Assembly (NCBI RefSeq): GCF_017873235.1
Contig: NZ_JAGGJZ010000001.1
Location: 310,001-374,000 of the forward strand
Direction: 5' to 3'
Source: Clostridium moniliforme
GTDB taxonomy: Bacteria > Bacillota > Clostridia > Clostridiales > Clostridiaceae
Length of the DNA: 64,000 nucleotides
The notes under the pieces were generated by a model, which was not told the origin of the DNA, did not search any database, and saw nothing but the letters and a program-made list of their open reading frames with translations. The translations under genes were made by a program, and so were the position numbers. This document shows positions 41,879 to 51,460 of the stretch, in pieces. Position 1 is the first letter of the stretch. Each line of letters begins with the position of its first letter.

Positions 41879-43555
41879 TTATTTACTTATTAAGGTTATT
41901 CTCATAAGTTCATTAATACTACTTACTCCACCTTTTACAATTTCACTTCCAGATTCAAATAGTGTTTTCATTCCATTCTTAATAGACTCTTCCCTTATTT
42001 TATCAAAGGATTCTCTATTTGAAATAAGTTCTCTAATATTATGATTTATTTCCATAATTTCAAATAATCCAGTTCTTCCTTTATAGCCTGTCCCAGAACA
42101 CTTAGGACAACCAACTGGTTTATATAAAGTAAGATCTTTATTAATATCTACTCCTAATAACTTTTTTTCATAGTCAGTTGCCATATATGGCTCTTTACAA
42201 TTATTGCAAAGCTTTCTAATTAATCTTTGTGCCACTATACCAACAATTGATGTAGCAATTAAATATGATGGAATTCCCATATCCATCAATCTTATTATAG
42301 CTGAGGGTGCATCATTGGTATGTAGAGTGCTTAAAACATTATGACCTGTTATAGCTGCTCTTATTGCCATAGATGCTGTTTCTTCATCTCTAATTTCACC
42401 TATCATTATTACATCTGGATCTTGTCTTAGTATAGCTTTAAGACCTGACTTAAATGTTAGCCCTGCCTTTGTATTAACATTTACTTGAATTATACCATCC
42501 ATACTATATTCAACTGGATCCTCTAAAGTTATTACATTATTTTCTTCTGTTTTTAAATCTTTAAGCAATGAATAAAGTGTTGAAGTTTTACCACTTCCAG
42601 TTGGCCCTGTAACAAGAAGCATTCCATAAGGATTTCTTGTTATTTTTTTTAAAAGTTCTATGTCCTTTATTGTAAAGCCTAAATTTTCCTTTGTAAATTC
42701 AAAAGAAGAGTTATCAAGTATTCTTATAACTAAATTTTCCCCATTTATAGAAGGTAAAATTGATACCCTTAAGTCAATTTCTCTATCATCAATACGAACT
42801 AAAATTTTACCATCTTGAGGAGCTCTTCTTTCTGAAATATCCATACCACTTAATAGTTTTATTCTAGTTACCATTGAATTTAACGGTTCCTTTGGAGCTT
42901 CAAATTGTTTTCTAAGCTTTCCATCTATCCTATATCTTATTATTATTTTATCTTTCTGTGGTTCAATATGTATATCACTTGCTTTATTTCTAATTGCATT
43001 TTCTATAATTCTATCTATAAGTTTTACTGCTGGAGACTCATTTTGATCATTTTTTATTAGATCTTCTTTCTTTTCTTCTAACTTTTCTCTTTCATTAAGC
43101 TTTGCTTCTGCTTTTTCCATATAATTTTTAGAATAATATTTTGCAATTGCTTCATTGATTTCTTTCTCCATAGCAATTCCAACTTCTATTTTATATCCTG
43201 AAGATAATGCTACATCTTCCTCTGCAAATATATTTAGTGGGTCAGACATTGCCACAATAAGATTTCCATCTCTAAATTTTACTGGTATTAAATTATATTT
43301 CTTTGCTAAAGCTTCTGATATTGTTGAAACTGCCTTCATATCAATATCAATTAATTCTAAATCTATTCTCGGAATACCAAGTTGAAGTTCTAATAAATTT
43401 AATAAACTTTCTTCCGTTATAAGTCCTTGTTCTACAAAAATTCTTCCAAGTCTTTTTCCTGTAGCTTTTTGAACTTTTATCGCATCTTTTACTTGATCTT
43501 CTGTTATATATCCAAGCTCAACTAAAAGATCACCTAATCTTTTTTTAGTATTCAT
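41879..43555 (-). CDS. pilB: type IV pilus assembly ATPase PilB
   Basis: The 558-residue GspE-family motor powers extension. The N-terminal T2SSE_N domain (about 1-145) contains G-D-L-L-V-E-L-G. Walker A is G-P-T-G-S-G-K-T-S (317-325), the Asp box surrounds L-E-D-P-V-E-Y, and Walker B is V-I-M-I-G-E-I-R-D. A four-Cys zinc site comes from C-N-N-C (450-453) and C-P-K-C (483-486). It is the first gene of the pilus operon. There is no pilT homologue in the window, so retraction must depend on a gene elsewhere. Confidence 0.95.
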   Translation of the reverse strand: MNTKKRLGDLLVELGYITEDQVKDAIKVQKATGKRLGRIFVEQGLITEESLLNLLELQLGIPRIDLELIDIDMKAVSTISEALAKKYNLIPVKFRDGNLIVAMSDPLNIFAEEDVALSSGYKIEVGIAMEKEINEAIAKYYSKNYMEKAEAKLNEREKLEEKKEDLIKNDQNESPAVKLIDRIIENAIRNKASDIHIEPQKDKIIIRYRIDGKLRKQFEAPKEPLNSMVTRIKLLSGMDISERRAPQDGKILVRIDDREIDLRVSILPSINGENLVIRILDNSSFEFTKENLGFTIKDIELLKKITRNPYGMLLVTGPTGSGKTSTLYSLLKDLKTEENNVITLEDPVEYSMDGIIQVNVNTKAGLTFKSGLKAILRQDPDVIMIGEIRDEETASMAIRAAITGHNVLSTLHTNDAPSAIIRLMDMGIPSYLIATSIVGIVAQRLIRKLCNNCKEPYMATDYEKKLLGVDINKDLTLYKPVGCPKCSGTGYKGRTGLFEIMEINHNIRELISNRESFDKIREESIKNGMKTLFESGSEIVKGGVSSINELMRITLISK

Positions 43556-43680
43556 ATAATCACCTTAATTTCATAATAATTATACAATATTTTAATACAT
43601 ACTTCTAATGAAATTCTATCGATTTTATAATTTTATTATTTAATTTACAAATTAGATTAACTTTTTTAATTTTATAGCAA

Positions 43681-43712
43681 AAAATGTAGAAAATAAACCT
43701 TTCTACATTTTT
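43681..43712 (-). terminator. terminator of map
   Basis: The stem AAAATGTAGAAA / TTTCTACATTTT (about 43681-43692 with 43700-43711) lies just past the map stop codon, with a U-run on the minus strand. Confidence 0.8.
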
Positions 43713-43721
43713 GTATAATAT

Positions 43722-44591
43722 TTAATATGCTATTATTTCCACTCCATCTTCTGTTACTAAAATTGTATGTTCCCATTGTGATGAAAGAGAACCATCTTCT
43801 GTTATTGCTGTCCAATCATTATCTGCATCAACAAAAACTTCATATTCACCTTGATTTATCATAGGTTCTATAGTAAATATCATTCCTGGTGCAAGTACCA
43901 TTCCTTCTCCTCTAGTTCCTACATGAGCAACAAATGGATCCTCATGAAACTTAATTCCAACTCCATGTCCCCCAAAATCTCTTACAACTGAATATCCATT
44001 TTCTTCTGCATATTCTTGAATTGCAGCTCCAACATCTCCTAGAAATCCCCAAGGTTTAACTGCCTCAATTCCTTTTCTTAAACACTCTCTTGAAACTTCA
44101 ACTAATCTTTTAGCTTCTTCTGAAACATTACCCATCATATACATTCTTGAAGCATCTGAATAATATCCATCTTTTATTGTTGAGACATCTACATTTATTA
44201 TATCTCCTTCTTTTAAAATTATATTTTCATCTGGGATACCATGGCAAACCTCTTCATTTATTGAAGTACAAACACTCTTAGGAAAGCCACCATAATTTAA
44301 AGGAGCAGGTATAGCACCCTTACTAATTGTATAATCATATACTATCTTGTTAATTTCTTCAGTGCTCATTCCCTCTTTTATTTTTTCTCCAACTAAATCA
44401 AGAATTTCATTATTTATTTTTGCACTTCTTCTTATACCTTCTATTTGTTCTTCATTTTTTATAATTTCTCTTGAAGGCATAATATGTCCCTGCCTTTTTA
44501 GTGCTTCATATTTTTCATCAAAATCAGCATGACACTTTTTATATTTCTTGCCACTACCACACCAACAACTATCATTTCTATTTATCTTCAT
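43722..44591 (-). CDS. map: type I methionine aminopeptidase with SEC-C zinc motif
   Basis: The 289-residue enzyme removes initiator Met from new proteins. An N-terminal SEC-C motif holds Cys9, Cys11, Cys20 and His21 (C-W-C-G-S-G-K-K-Y-K-K-C-H) and can bind zinc. The M24 domain has all five metal ligands in order: N-V-D-V-S, Y-S-D-A-S, G-G-H-G-V-G, T-I-E-P-M and Q-W-E-H-T. The extra zinc motif sets this form apart from the short form found in ribosomal-protein operons, so a second map elsewhere is likely. It is upstream of, and separate from, the pilus operon. Confidence 0.95.
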   Translation of the reverse strand: MKINRNDSCWCGSGKKYKKCHADFDEKYEALKRQGHIMPSREIIKNEEQIEGIRRSAKINNEILDLVGEKIKEGMSTEEINKIVYDYTISKGAIPAPLNYGGFPKSVCTSINEEVCHGIPDENIILKEGDIINVDVSTIKDGYYSDASRMYMMGNVSEEAKRLVEVSRECLRKGIEAVKPWGFLGDVGAAIQEYAEENGYSVVRDFGGHGVGIKFHEDPFVAHVGTRGEGMVLAPGMIFTIEPMINQGEYEVFVDADNDWTAITEDGSLSSQWEHTILVTEDGVEIIAY

Positions 44592-44740
44592 ATTTTTACC
44601 TCTTTCCTCTATTTCAAAATAATATCTTAATTTATATTATATCCATTACCTAAATTTTTTTCAAAAATAATAATCTTTAATTAAAATTATACTAAATTTA
44701 ATTAAAGATATACTAATTAAAAATATTATTATAACTAAAA

Positions 44741-44809
44741 AAGCAAAATAATAAACCTAAAAATAATACAAATTAATTGTAATTTATTTATTAGTTTATT
44801 ATTTTGCTT
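44741..44809. terminator. hairpin, copy 2 of the GCAAAATAATAAAC stem
   Basis: AAGCAAAATAATAAAC (44741-44756) pairs with GTTTATTATTTTGCTT (44794-44809), leaving a 37-nt AT-rich loop. It lies between map and the small gene at 44835-44981 and probably terminates the latter on the minus strand. The stem is the same as at 822-885. Confidence 0.65.
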
Positions 44810-44834
44810 ATTTGTATAAATATATTAATAATTT

Positions 44835-44981
44835 TTATTCAAGCTCCCTATTATATTTTTGATTAAAAACAAGTTCTTTATCTAATCCTAAATCATTACA
44901 TGCCTCCTCAAAACTGCATCCATTATCATCCATATACTTTGCTACATAACTATCTATATTTGGTATAGAATTCATATTCAT
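44835..44981 (-). CDS. small acidic protein of 48 residues, unknown
   Basis: The frame M-N-M-N-S-I-P-N-I-D-S-Y-V-A-K-Y-M-D-D-N ends in K-Y-N-R-E-L-E. It follows a strong AAAGGAGG site about 11 nt upstream and is followed by a terminator-like hairpin. Composition is protein-like (G-C-S-F-E-E-A-C-N-D-L-G-L-D), probably a short helix-turn-helix-like or amphipathic peptide. I recognise no family. It is divergent from the small gene at 45202. Confidence 0.55.
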   Translation of the reverse strand: MNMNSIPNIDSYVAKYMDDNGCSFEEACNDLGLDKELVFNQKYNRELE

Positions 44982-45201
44982 AAGTTTAAATTCCTCCTTT
45001 TATTTACTGTTTCACATTCTTATCTCCTTATACAAAAATTATATTCTTTTAATATTCTTTTAATTCCAATAAATTTAAATTTACTTAATATAAATTATAT
45101 TTAAATAACCTTTTTTTATTAAAAAATGAATTATTAATATAATATAATTTTTAAATTAATTAACATACTATAAATGAATAAAACTTTTAAGGAGTGATAT
45201 T

Positions 45202-45357
45202 ATGAAAAGTAAACATAAAAGAATTTATTCTAAAGAAAACTATAATGAAAATGGGTTTAAACATAAACAACATTGGTCAAAAAATACATTTACTACAACA
45301 ACAAAAGAACCAGGAATAAATGAAAGTGGAATAGAGGCCAAAAAGGAAGGCTTTTAA
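45202..45357 (+). CDS. small basic protein of 51 residues, unknown
   Basis: It starts M-K-S-K-H-K-R-I-Y-S-K-E-N-Y after AAGGAG at 6-8 nt. It contains G-F-K-H-K-Q-H-W-S and a tetra-Thr run, and ends E-S-G-I-E-A-K-K-E-G-F before TAA. It is hydrophilic, Lys-rich and without Cys, reminiscent of small spore-core proteins but with no motif that proves it. A convergent bidirectional terminator follows. The good ribosome site, terminator and protein-like composition argue that it is real. Confidence 0.55.
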   Translation: MKSKHKRIYSKENYNENGFKHKQHWSKNTFTTTTKEPGINESGIEAKKEGF

Positions 45358-45422
45358 ATTAAAAACTCTTATATTCTAAATATATTTAAAATATAATATT
45401 AATTAAAATTTATATAAAAATT

Positions 45423-45460
45423 AAATTAAGCTAGTAATTTTTATTTTACTAGCTTAATTT
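45423..45460. terminator. bidirectional terminator
   Basis: A perfect 15-bp stem (45423-45437 with 45446-45460) with A- and T-rich flanks lies between the convergent 51-residue gene and the gene ending at 45472. Confidence 0.82.
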
Positions 45461-45471
45461 TTTCACTCTTT

Positions 45472-45864
45472 TCAAATATAACATATCTTTTCTTTAAATT
45501 TAGTATACCATCTCTTTATTGAAGCTCTTTCTCCAATATTTATTCTTTTATATACTATATTAAGTGGTAATACTTTGTTATTATAAACTTCTAGAAATAT
45601 TATTTTCCCATTGTTTTCTTCCCATACTCCTCCAATATTCTTACTTATTACTTCTCCAAGGTATCCTCCAAATGCCATTGATAAGTCTATTATCTTATCA
45701 TTATTAATAGTATCTAATTCAATTTCTTTATGAAATACTTCTAATATATCATCAAGGAAATTTAAACTTTCCTCCGAAAAATCCAACTTTATTCCTAAAT
45801 TCTTTTTTGAAAAAATTACAGCTCTAAGGGAAGCTTCTTTAAAAATTCTTTCTAATCTTTCCAT
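45472..45864 (-). CDS. conserved-looking hypothetical protein, 130 residues
   Basis: A soluble alpha/beta protein. The middle has A-F-G-G-Y-L-G-E-V-I-S-K-N-I-G-G-V-W-E-E, then a beta-rich end with L-P-L-N-I-V-Y-K-R-I-N-I-G-E-R-A-S-I. The pattern resembles small DUF/immunity-type proteins, but I cannot name the family. There is no signal peptide or membrane segment. It stands alone between two hairpins, with a weak ribosome site. Confidence 0.6.
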   Translation of the reverse strand: MERLERIFKEASLRAVIFSKKNLGIKLDFSEESLNFLDDILEVFHKEIELDTINNDKIIDLSMAFGGYLGEVISKNIGGVWEENNGKIIFLEVYNNKVLPLNIVYKRINIGERASIKRWYTKFKEKICYI

Positions 45865-45899
45865 ATTTTAAAATACACCTACTTCCTTATAAGCATTTA

Positions 45900-45932
45900 A
45901 AGGGCTATCTTAAAAAATTTTAAGATATCCCT
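45900..45932 (-). terminator. hairpin after the tocopherol-cyclase-like gene
   Basis: A near-perfect stem around AGGGCTATCTTA / TAAGATATCCCT (one mismatch) lies about 85 nt beyond the stop at 46018. The U-run is poor. It could be a terminator or part of the leader of the gene at 45864. Confidence 0.45.
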
Positions 45933-46017
45933 ACTTAATATTAGTGTATTCAAAATAATAGGTTTAAGTGAATTTCATCTCCTAAATATCTATTTATTGT
46001 ATTATAATTATACATTA

Positions 46018-46911
46018 TTAGACATATTCAAAACTACAATTATCACTATAAAGATTAAATGCTAATTCATTATTTATATAAAATTTAAAAGTTGCCCTAC
46101 ATGATGGATTTTCATGTATTATTTTTTCCATATTCCCCTTTAAAGGAGCTAAAAGTTTTTGTGGTTTTTGGCTCATTACTTTAATTTCTAATTTATATTT
46201 ACCTCTTTTTAATACTAATGAATCATTACTATATTTTAAAACTCTAACTCCATTATATGTAGCTAATCTATATTCTTTACCTTTATAATAAACAATACAT
46301 ATGCATCCTCTAAAATTTCCTCCCATAAAAGGTATATTTGCAACTGATGCCATTATTGAATATTTATAATCTTCTGTAGTATTTTCAAATAGGTTACATT
46401 GAGTCCATAAATATTCCTTTGGAAAGGAAGTTCCAAAATCTTTTTCAATATATCCTATTCCATTATCTAAATTTATTTTTTCATTATTAATAATAAATTT
46501 TCCCTTTAATTTATGATACATACTTAAAACTCCATGGTTACATTCCATAAATGGTACATATTTAAAAGGTCCCATAATATCATATTTTATTGGTGTTAAT
46601 TCTCTATATTTTACCTCTCCCTTTATTATTAAATTTTCATCCTTTATATCTATATAAATGCCTTCTTTTGAAAAAATATTATTTCCTATTTTTATTCTTA
46701 ATTCATTTTTACTTACCTTAAAATCTGAAAAATCATATTTAAAATTATAAGAAAATTTATTTGTTATAACTTGAATAAATGCATATTTGTATCCTTTACC
46801 GTCTATATTTATACCTGGAATAAAGGCTATTGTATTCTCCTTTGTTTGATGCTTAAAATACCATCCTTCAAAAAAGTTTCTTTTTTTATTATATCCGTGA
46901 AAATTAATCAT
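46018..46911 (-). CDS. tocopherol-cyclase-like protein (PF14249-type)
   Basis: The 297-residue beta-rich protein opens N-F-H-G-Y-N-K-K-R-N-F-F-E-G-W-Y-F-K-H, the hallmark F-F-E-G-W-Y-F-K of tocopherol-cyclase-like lipocalin folds. It also carries G-Y-I-E-K-D-F-G-T-S-F-P and W-T-Q-C-N. Plant homologues cyclise prenylquinols. A clostridium makes no tocopherol, so the true substrate is unknown. The gene overlaps the end of the FAD/Rieske gene by 8 bases, so the two are very likely translationally coupled and act together. Confidence 0.8.
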   Translation of the reverse strand: MINFHGYNKKRNFFEGWYFKHQTKENTIAFIPGINIDGKGYKYAFIQVITNKFSYNFKYDFSDFKVSKNELRIKIGNNIFSKEGIYIDIKDENLIIKGEVKYRELTPIKYDIMGPFKYVPFMECNHGVLSMYHKLKGKFIINNEKINLDNGIGYIEKDFGTSFPKEYLWTQCNLFENTTEDYKYSIMASVANIPFMGGNFRGCICIVYYKGKEYRLATYNGVRVLKYSNDSLVLKRGKYKLEIKVMSQKPQKLLAPLKGNMEKIIHENPSCRATFKFYINNELAFNLYSDNCSFEYV

Positions 46912-48343
46912 CTTTAAGTCCTTTAGTTGCTGGTCCCCCTAACCAATTTCCTTTATAATCAAATCTTGAACCATGACATGGGCAATCCCAACTTAATTCA
47001 TCACTATTCCAATGAAGTTCACATCCTAAGTGAGGGCACTTAGTTGTTACAAAAAATCCTTTTCCTTCCTTATCCTTATATACACCAACCTTATCTCCTT
47101 TATATTCAATAACTCCTCCATAACCATTTCTAATATCCTTTAATTCACTATCTGGAATATATATCTTTTGTGCTATATAATTTTTTGCTGTTTCTAATCC
47201 ATCTTCTATTAAATTATTAATTGATAAAGACATATCAAATCTTTTTGGAGAAAAAATTTCTGAAAAATTATTTTCTTTTCCAGTTATCATATCACTTAAT
47301 ATCATTGCAGATACCATAGCACTAGTCATTCCCCACTTATTAAATCCAGTGGCTACATATAAATTAGATGTTTTCTCCGAATACTGTCCAATATATGGTA
47401 TCCCATCTAAAGTCATGCAATCTTGAGCAGACCAACAATATTTTTCCTTGGATTTTGGATAAAGCTCCTTAGCTATTTTCCTTAAAGCATCATAACTTCC
47501 ACCTTTTTCATTTTGCCCAGTTCTTTTTGGAATTCCACCTAATAATAATAAATCCTTATAATTTCTAAAGGAATATCCATTTTTATTAATATCAATATAC
47601 ATTCCACAAACATCATCTGCATTTTCTAGAGCTATTACATAGGATCTTTCTTGATGCATTCTCATAAAATAATAACCAGGAACATTTAAAAATGGAAAAT
47701 GGGTAGCAACTACTATATTATTTGCTTTTATTTTTCCTTTATTTGTTATAACTAAGTTTTCTTTAATATCTATTGCCATTGTATTTTCATAAATAACTAA
47801 TTCTTTTGCTATTTCATTTAAAAATTTAAGAGGATTAAATTGTCCTTGATTGTTAAACTTTAATGCTCCTTTAACCTTAAAAGGAAGTTTTAAATCATAT
47901 ACTAATTCAGCATCTATTCCTAAAGATTTTGCTGCCTCTAACTCATCTTTAAGTAAATCAATATTATCTAATGAATATAAATAAGCTGGCATCTCTTCAA
48001 AATCACAATTAATATTTTCTTCTTTAATTATTTCTTTATATTTTTTTATTGCTAATTCATTTGCATATGCATACTCTTTTGCTTTATCTTTTCCAAACTC
48101 CTTTATTAATTTACTATAAATTATGTCATGTTGTGATGTTATTTTAGCAGTAGTATCTTTTGTATTGCCACTTAAAATTTCTTTAGCTTCAATAACTACC
48201 ACTTCTTTTCCTTTTTTCTTTAAAAAATATGCTATTAATAATCCTGCAATACCTCCACCTATTACTACTACGTCTGTTTCTATATCTTTACTTAAAGTTT
48301 CTCTCTTTCTTAACTTTAAACTTTCACTCCATACCGATTTCAT
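46904..48343 (-). CDS. FAD-dependent oxidoreductase with C-terminal Rieske [2Fe-2S] domain
   Basis: The 479-residue protein has a DAO-family FAD domain. The dinucleotide loop V-V-V-I-G-G-G-I-A-G-L lies near residue 30, then A-T-G-F-N-K-W-G-M-T. It ends in a Rieske domain with the ligands C436-x-H438 and C454-x-x-H457. The C441/C456 disulfide pair is also present, so a high-potential Rieske cluster is expected. These fusions oxidise small amines or hydroxy compounds; the substrate here is unknown. Rieske domains are uncommon in strict anaerobes. It is first of a two-gene unit with the tocopherol-cyclase-like gene. AAGAGGTGA precedes the ATG. Confidence 0.88.
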   Translation of the reverse strand: MKSVWSESLKLRKRETLSKDIETDVVVIGGGIAGLLIAYFLKKKGKEVVVIEAKEILSGNTKDTTAKITSQHDIIYSKLIKEFGKDKAKEYAYANELAIKKYKEIIKEENINCDFEEMPAYLYSLDNIDLLKDELEAAKSLGIDAELVYDLKLPFKVKGALKFNNQGQFNPLKFLNEIAKELVIYENTMAIDIKENLVITNKGKIKANNIVVATHFPFLNVPGYYFMRMHQERSYVIALENADDVCGMYIDINKNGYSFRNYKDLLLLGGIPKRTGQNEKGGSYDALRKIAKELYPKSKEKYCWSAQDCMTLDGIPYIGQYSEKTSNLYVATGFNKWGMTSAMVSAMILSDMITGKENNFSEIFSPKRFDMSLSINNLIEDGLETAKNYIAQKIYIPDSELKDIRNGYGGVIEYKGDKVGVYKDKEGKGFFVTTKCPHLGCELHWNSDELSWDCPCHGSRFDYKGNWLGGPATKGLKDD

Positions 48344-48400
48344 AAAATCACCTCTTAGTTAGTATTCCATTTTTTATTATTTAAATTCAATTTATTCCAT

Positions 48401-48443
48401 AAAAATAACATCACCTGTAAATTTAACAAATGATGTTACTTTT
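48401..48443 (-). terminator. terminator of the sugar ABC operon
   Basis: AAAAATAACATCA (48401-48413) pairs with TGATGTTACTTTT (48431-48443) with one mismatch. It lies 22 nt past the ATPase stop codon. Confidence 0.75.
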
Positions 48444-48464
48444 AATAATATATTATTTAATTTA

Positions 48465-49574
48465 TTAAAATATTGTCTCTTCACTATTTTTATCAAATAT
48501 ATGAAGCTTATTTAAATCCATTACAAATTCAACTAAACCCTTTGTATTTATATTATCAGCTGTTGCAGTTTTTATTATTATAGTTTTATCTTCACTTTTA
48601 AGATGTAAATAAGTTTCTGCACCTAAATTTTCTGAAACTTCTATATTAAGTTTAAATACAGAATTTTCTTTATTTTCTATATCTTCTCTTTTGCAACTTA
48701 TATTTTCTGGTCTTATTCCAACAAATAAATTAGTATTTAAATTATTTGTCTTCTTAAGAACTTCTCCCTTTTCCTTTGGCAATTTTATTTCTGTATCTAA
48801 AATTTTTAAATATACTGTACCTTCCTTTTCATATGATTCTCCATTTAATATATTCATTTGTGGACTTCCTATAAATCCAGCTACAAATAAATTTTTAGGA
48901 TTTTCGTATATTTTCTTTGGAGTATCTATTTGCTGAACTACTCCATCTTTCATAACTACAATTCTTGTTCCAAGGGTCATAGCTTCTGTTTGATCATGAG
49001 TAACATATATAAATGTAGTATTTAATTCATTATATAATTTTGCTATTTCTGTTCTCATTTGAACTCTTAATTTTGCATCTAAATTTGAAAGTGGCTCATC
49101 CATTAAAAAAACTTTAGGATTTCTAACTATAGCCCTTCCCATAGCAACTCTCTGTCTTTGACCTCCTGATAATGCTTTAGGTTTTCTGTCAAGTAAATGA
49201 ACTATATCTAATACCTTAGCTGCTTCATTTACTTTTCTTTTTATTTCTTCCTTAGGTACTTTTTTTAATTTTAAAGAAAATGCCATATTTTCCTCTACTG
49301 TCATGTGAGGATATAATGCATAATTTTGAAAAACCATTGCAATGTCTCTATCTTTAGGTTCTACATCATTTACAATATTTCCATCTATATATAATTCTCC
49401 TTCTGATATTTCTTCAAGTCCTGCAATCATTCTAAGTGTTGTTGATTTTCCACATCCCGAAGGTCCAACAAAAACAATAAATTCTCTATCTTCAATTTCT
49501 AAATTAAAATTTTTTACAGCCTTAAAACCATTTTCATAAACTTTTTCGATATTTTTTAATACTACTGCTGACAT
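48465..49574 (-). CDS. carbohydrate ABC transporter ATPase (MsmK/UgpC-type)
   Basis: The 369-residue protein has Walker [11 protein letters not shown]-loop F-Q-N-Y-A-L-Y, signature L-S-G-G-Q-R-Q-R and Walker [14 protein letters not shown]. The C-terminal TOBE/OB region (about 240-369) has G-I-R-P-E-N-I, as in MalK-like ATPases. Such ATPases often serve several sugar importers. It is last in a four-gene operon, 20 nt after the permease. Confidence 0.92.
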   Translation of the reverse strand: MSAVVLKNIEKVYENGFKAVKNFNLEIEDREFIVFVGPSGCGKSTTLRMIAGLEEISEGELYIDGNIVNDVEPKDRDIAMVFQNYALYPHMTVEENMAFSLKLKKVPKEEIKRKVNEAAKVLDIVHLLDRKPKALSGGQRQRVAMGRAIVRNPKVFLMDEPLSNLDAKLRVQMRTEIAKLYNELNTTFIYVTHDQTEAMTLGTRIVVMKDGVVQQIDTPKKIYENPKNLFVAGFIGSPQMNILNGESYEKEGTVYLKILDTEIKLPKEKGEVLKKTNNLNTNLFVGIRPENISCKREDIENKENSVFKLNIEVSENLGAETYLHLKSEDKTIIIKTATADNINTKGLVEFVMDLNKLHIFDKNSEETIF

Positions 49575-49593
49575 AATATTACCTCCTAATTTA

Positions 49594-50460
49594 TTAACCC
49601 TTTACAGCTCCAATTGTTATACCTTGGGTAAAGGATTTTTGGAACATTAAAAATATTATTATCATAGGTATTGATGCTAAAGCAGCACCTGCCATCATAA
49701 GACCATAATCAGTTGCAAATTCTAATTGCATTGTAGCTATTCCTAAAGGAAGAGTTTGCATTGTTTTGCTTCTTATTAATATTAATTGCATAAAATAGTC
49801 ATTCCAAGAACTTATGAAAGTAAATATTCCAAGGGCTGCTATGCCTGGTTTAACTATAGGAATCACTATATTTTTAAATATACTAAGTTCTGAACAACCA
49901 TCAATTTTAGCTGCTTCTATTAATTCAGTTGGTATTGTTTCACTAAATTGTTTCATTAAAAATATTCCAAAAGGCCATCCTACAGCTGGTAATATTAATG
50001 ATTTATAAGTGTCTATCCAATCTAAGGTAGTTAGTATATTAAATAACGGAACCATTATTACTTGTTTTGGAAGTGCCATAGCTACTATAAGTAGCCAAAA
50101 AGCAAATTTTCTTCCTGGAAATCTTTTTTTTGCTAAAACATATCCAGCTAAAGCTGATGTTAAACAAACTAAAAAAGTAGTAGATATTGCTATAAAAAAA
50201 CTATTAAATGTCCATCTTACTAAAGGTTGCTTTGATAAACTTAACCAATTTTGCATTGTAGGGTCTGCTGGAAACCATTGTGGTGGCATAGCAATTGCTG
50301 CCCCTTGATCTTTAAAAGCTCCTGTTATAATCCAATAAAAGGGGAAAATAAATATTACAGTAAATAAGCATAATACCATAAAAGCAGTAATATGTTTTGG
50401 AGTCCATTGATCTCTCCAGTCATATAATTCTTCTTTTTCCTTTTTCTTTTTAAAGAACAT
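49594..50460 (-). CDS. sugar ABC transporter permease (MsmG/UgpE-type)
   Basis: The 288-residue permease has six membrane helices and the EAA loop [15 protein letters not shown]. An upstream ATG (50493) lies inside the previous gene without a ribosome site. The ATG at 50460 follows AGGAG by 9 nt and is taken. A basic N-terminus K-K-K-K-E-K-E is cytoplasmic. Partner of the permease just upstream. Confidence 0.9.
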   Translation of the reverse strand: MFFKKKKEKEELYDWRDQWTPKHITAFMVLCLFTVIFIFPFYWIITGAFKDQGAAIAMPPQWFPADPTMQNWLSLSKQPLVRWTFNSFFIAISTTFLVCLTSALAGYVLAKKRFPGRKFAFWLLIVAMALPKQVIMVPLFNILTTLDWIDTYKSLILPAVGWPFGIFLMKQFSETIPTELIEAAKIDGCSELSIFKNIVIPIVKPGIAALGIFTFISSWNDYFMQLILIRSKTMQTLPLGIATMQLEFATDYGLMMAGAALASIPMIIIFLMFQKSFTQGITIGAVKG

Positions 50461-50479
50461 GAATTTTTTCTCCTTTCCT

Positions 50480-51385
50480 CTAATATTCCACATCAGTACC
50501 TAAGTACTTATATTGAATTACTGATATTGCCATAACTATAATTGCAAGAACAACTCCCATAGATGAAGCAAGTCCATATTGTCCTAAAGTAAAGGATCTT
50601 TCATAAACTTGATACATAATTGTAGTAGTTGCATAATTTGGTCCACCTGCTGTTAATAGCTGAATAAGTGAAAAACATTGGAAGGAATTTATTGTAGTTA
50701 TAATAACTATATATAATGTTGTTGGTTTTAATAAAGGCCATGTTATATGTCTAAATACTTGGTTTGAATTAGCTCCGTCAATTTCTGCTGCCTCTAAATA
50801 ATCTTTTGGTATGTTTCCTAGAGATGCCATATAAAGAACTATTGGTTGTCCAACAGATAATGTAACAAGAACCATTAATATTGCCCATTTTGCAATACCA
50901 GGATCTCCAAGCCACACTTGTGGATCTACTCCCAAAAAACTTAAAATATAATTTAATATTCCATAATTAGGATGAAATATCCATCCCCATACAACTGTAA
51001 TACTTACTACAGAAGCTATAGCTGGAAGATAGAAAATTGATCTAAAAAATGATCTAACTTTTGATGATTTTTTAAATATGTTTAAAGCAACAAACATAGA
51101 AAAAACTACTACTATAGGCACATTTCCAATAACTAAAAATAAAGTATTCCATAAAGATTTTCTAAATACTTCATCTTGGAATATATTTATATAATTTTGT
51201 AATCCTATAAATTCTGAAGTTTTTGGATTATAATCAAAAAAACTCATAATAGCTCCACCAATCATTGGTAATATTACAAACCCAAAAAAGAATACAGCAG
51301 CTGGTAGTAAAAATAAATAAGCAGCTATCCATTCTTTTCTTGCTAATTTATTATGATGCTTTTTATTTTTTAATGCATTGCTCAT
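50480..51385 (-). CDS. sugar ABC transporter permease (MsmF/UgpA-type)
   Basis: The 301-residue permease has six helices and the EAA loop E-A-A-E-I-D-G-A-N-S-N-Q-V-F. The N-terminal cytoplasmic K-N-K-K-H-H-N-K leads into helix 1, F-L-L-P-A-A-V-F-F. It lies 75 nt after the binding-protein gene across a hairpin and 19 nt before the partner permease's start. AAAGGATG serves as ribosome site. Confidence 0.9.
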   Translation of the reverse strand: MSNALKNKKHHNKLARKEWIAAYLFLLPAAVFFFGFVILPMIGGAIMSFFDYNPKTSEFIGLQNYINIFQDEVFRKSLWNTLFLVIGNVPIVVVFSMFVALNIFKKSSKVRSFFRSIFYLPAIASVVSITVVWGWIFHPNYGILNYILSFLGVDPQVWLGDPGIAKWAILMVLVTLSVGQPIVLYMASLGNIPKDYLEAAEIDGANSNQVFRHITWPLLKPTTLYIVIITTINSFQCFSLIQLLTAGGPNYATTTIMYQVYERSFTLGQYGLASSMGVVLAIIVMAISVIQYKYLGTDVEY

Positions 51386-51422
51386 ATAAACTCATCCTTT
51401 CTTTATAATCTATTAATATGAA

Positions 51423-51442
51423 GGGAGTATTTTTATACTCCC
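51423..51442 (-). other. intra-operon hairpin after the sugar-binding protein gene
   Basis: The stem GGGAGTAT / ATACTCCC (51423-51430 with 51435-51442) lies in the gap between binding-protein and permease genes. No U-run follows on the minus strand, so it may stabilise the upstream mRNA end rather than terminate. Confidence 0.55.
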
Positions 51443-51460
51443 ATTCATTATTATTTTCTA

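Noticed and set aside
33355-43555. Treating the pilus operon as a type II secretion or competence system
   Set aside because: pilM, pilN, pilO, pilD with two pilins and no secretin fit Gram-positive type IV pili; competence clusters have small comG pseudopilins in a different order.
43556-43680. c-di-GMP riboswitch before pilB
   Set aside because: No GEMM-type conserved core was found in the leader; regulation by c-di-GMP through RNA is not supported here.
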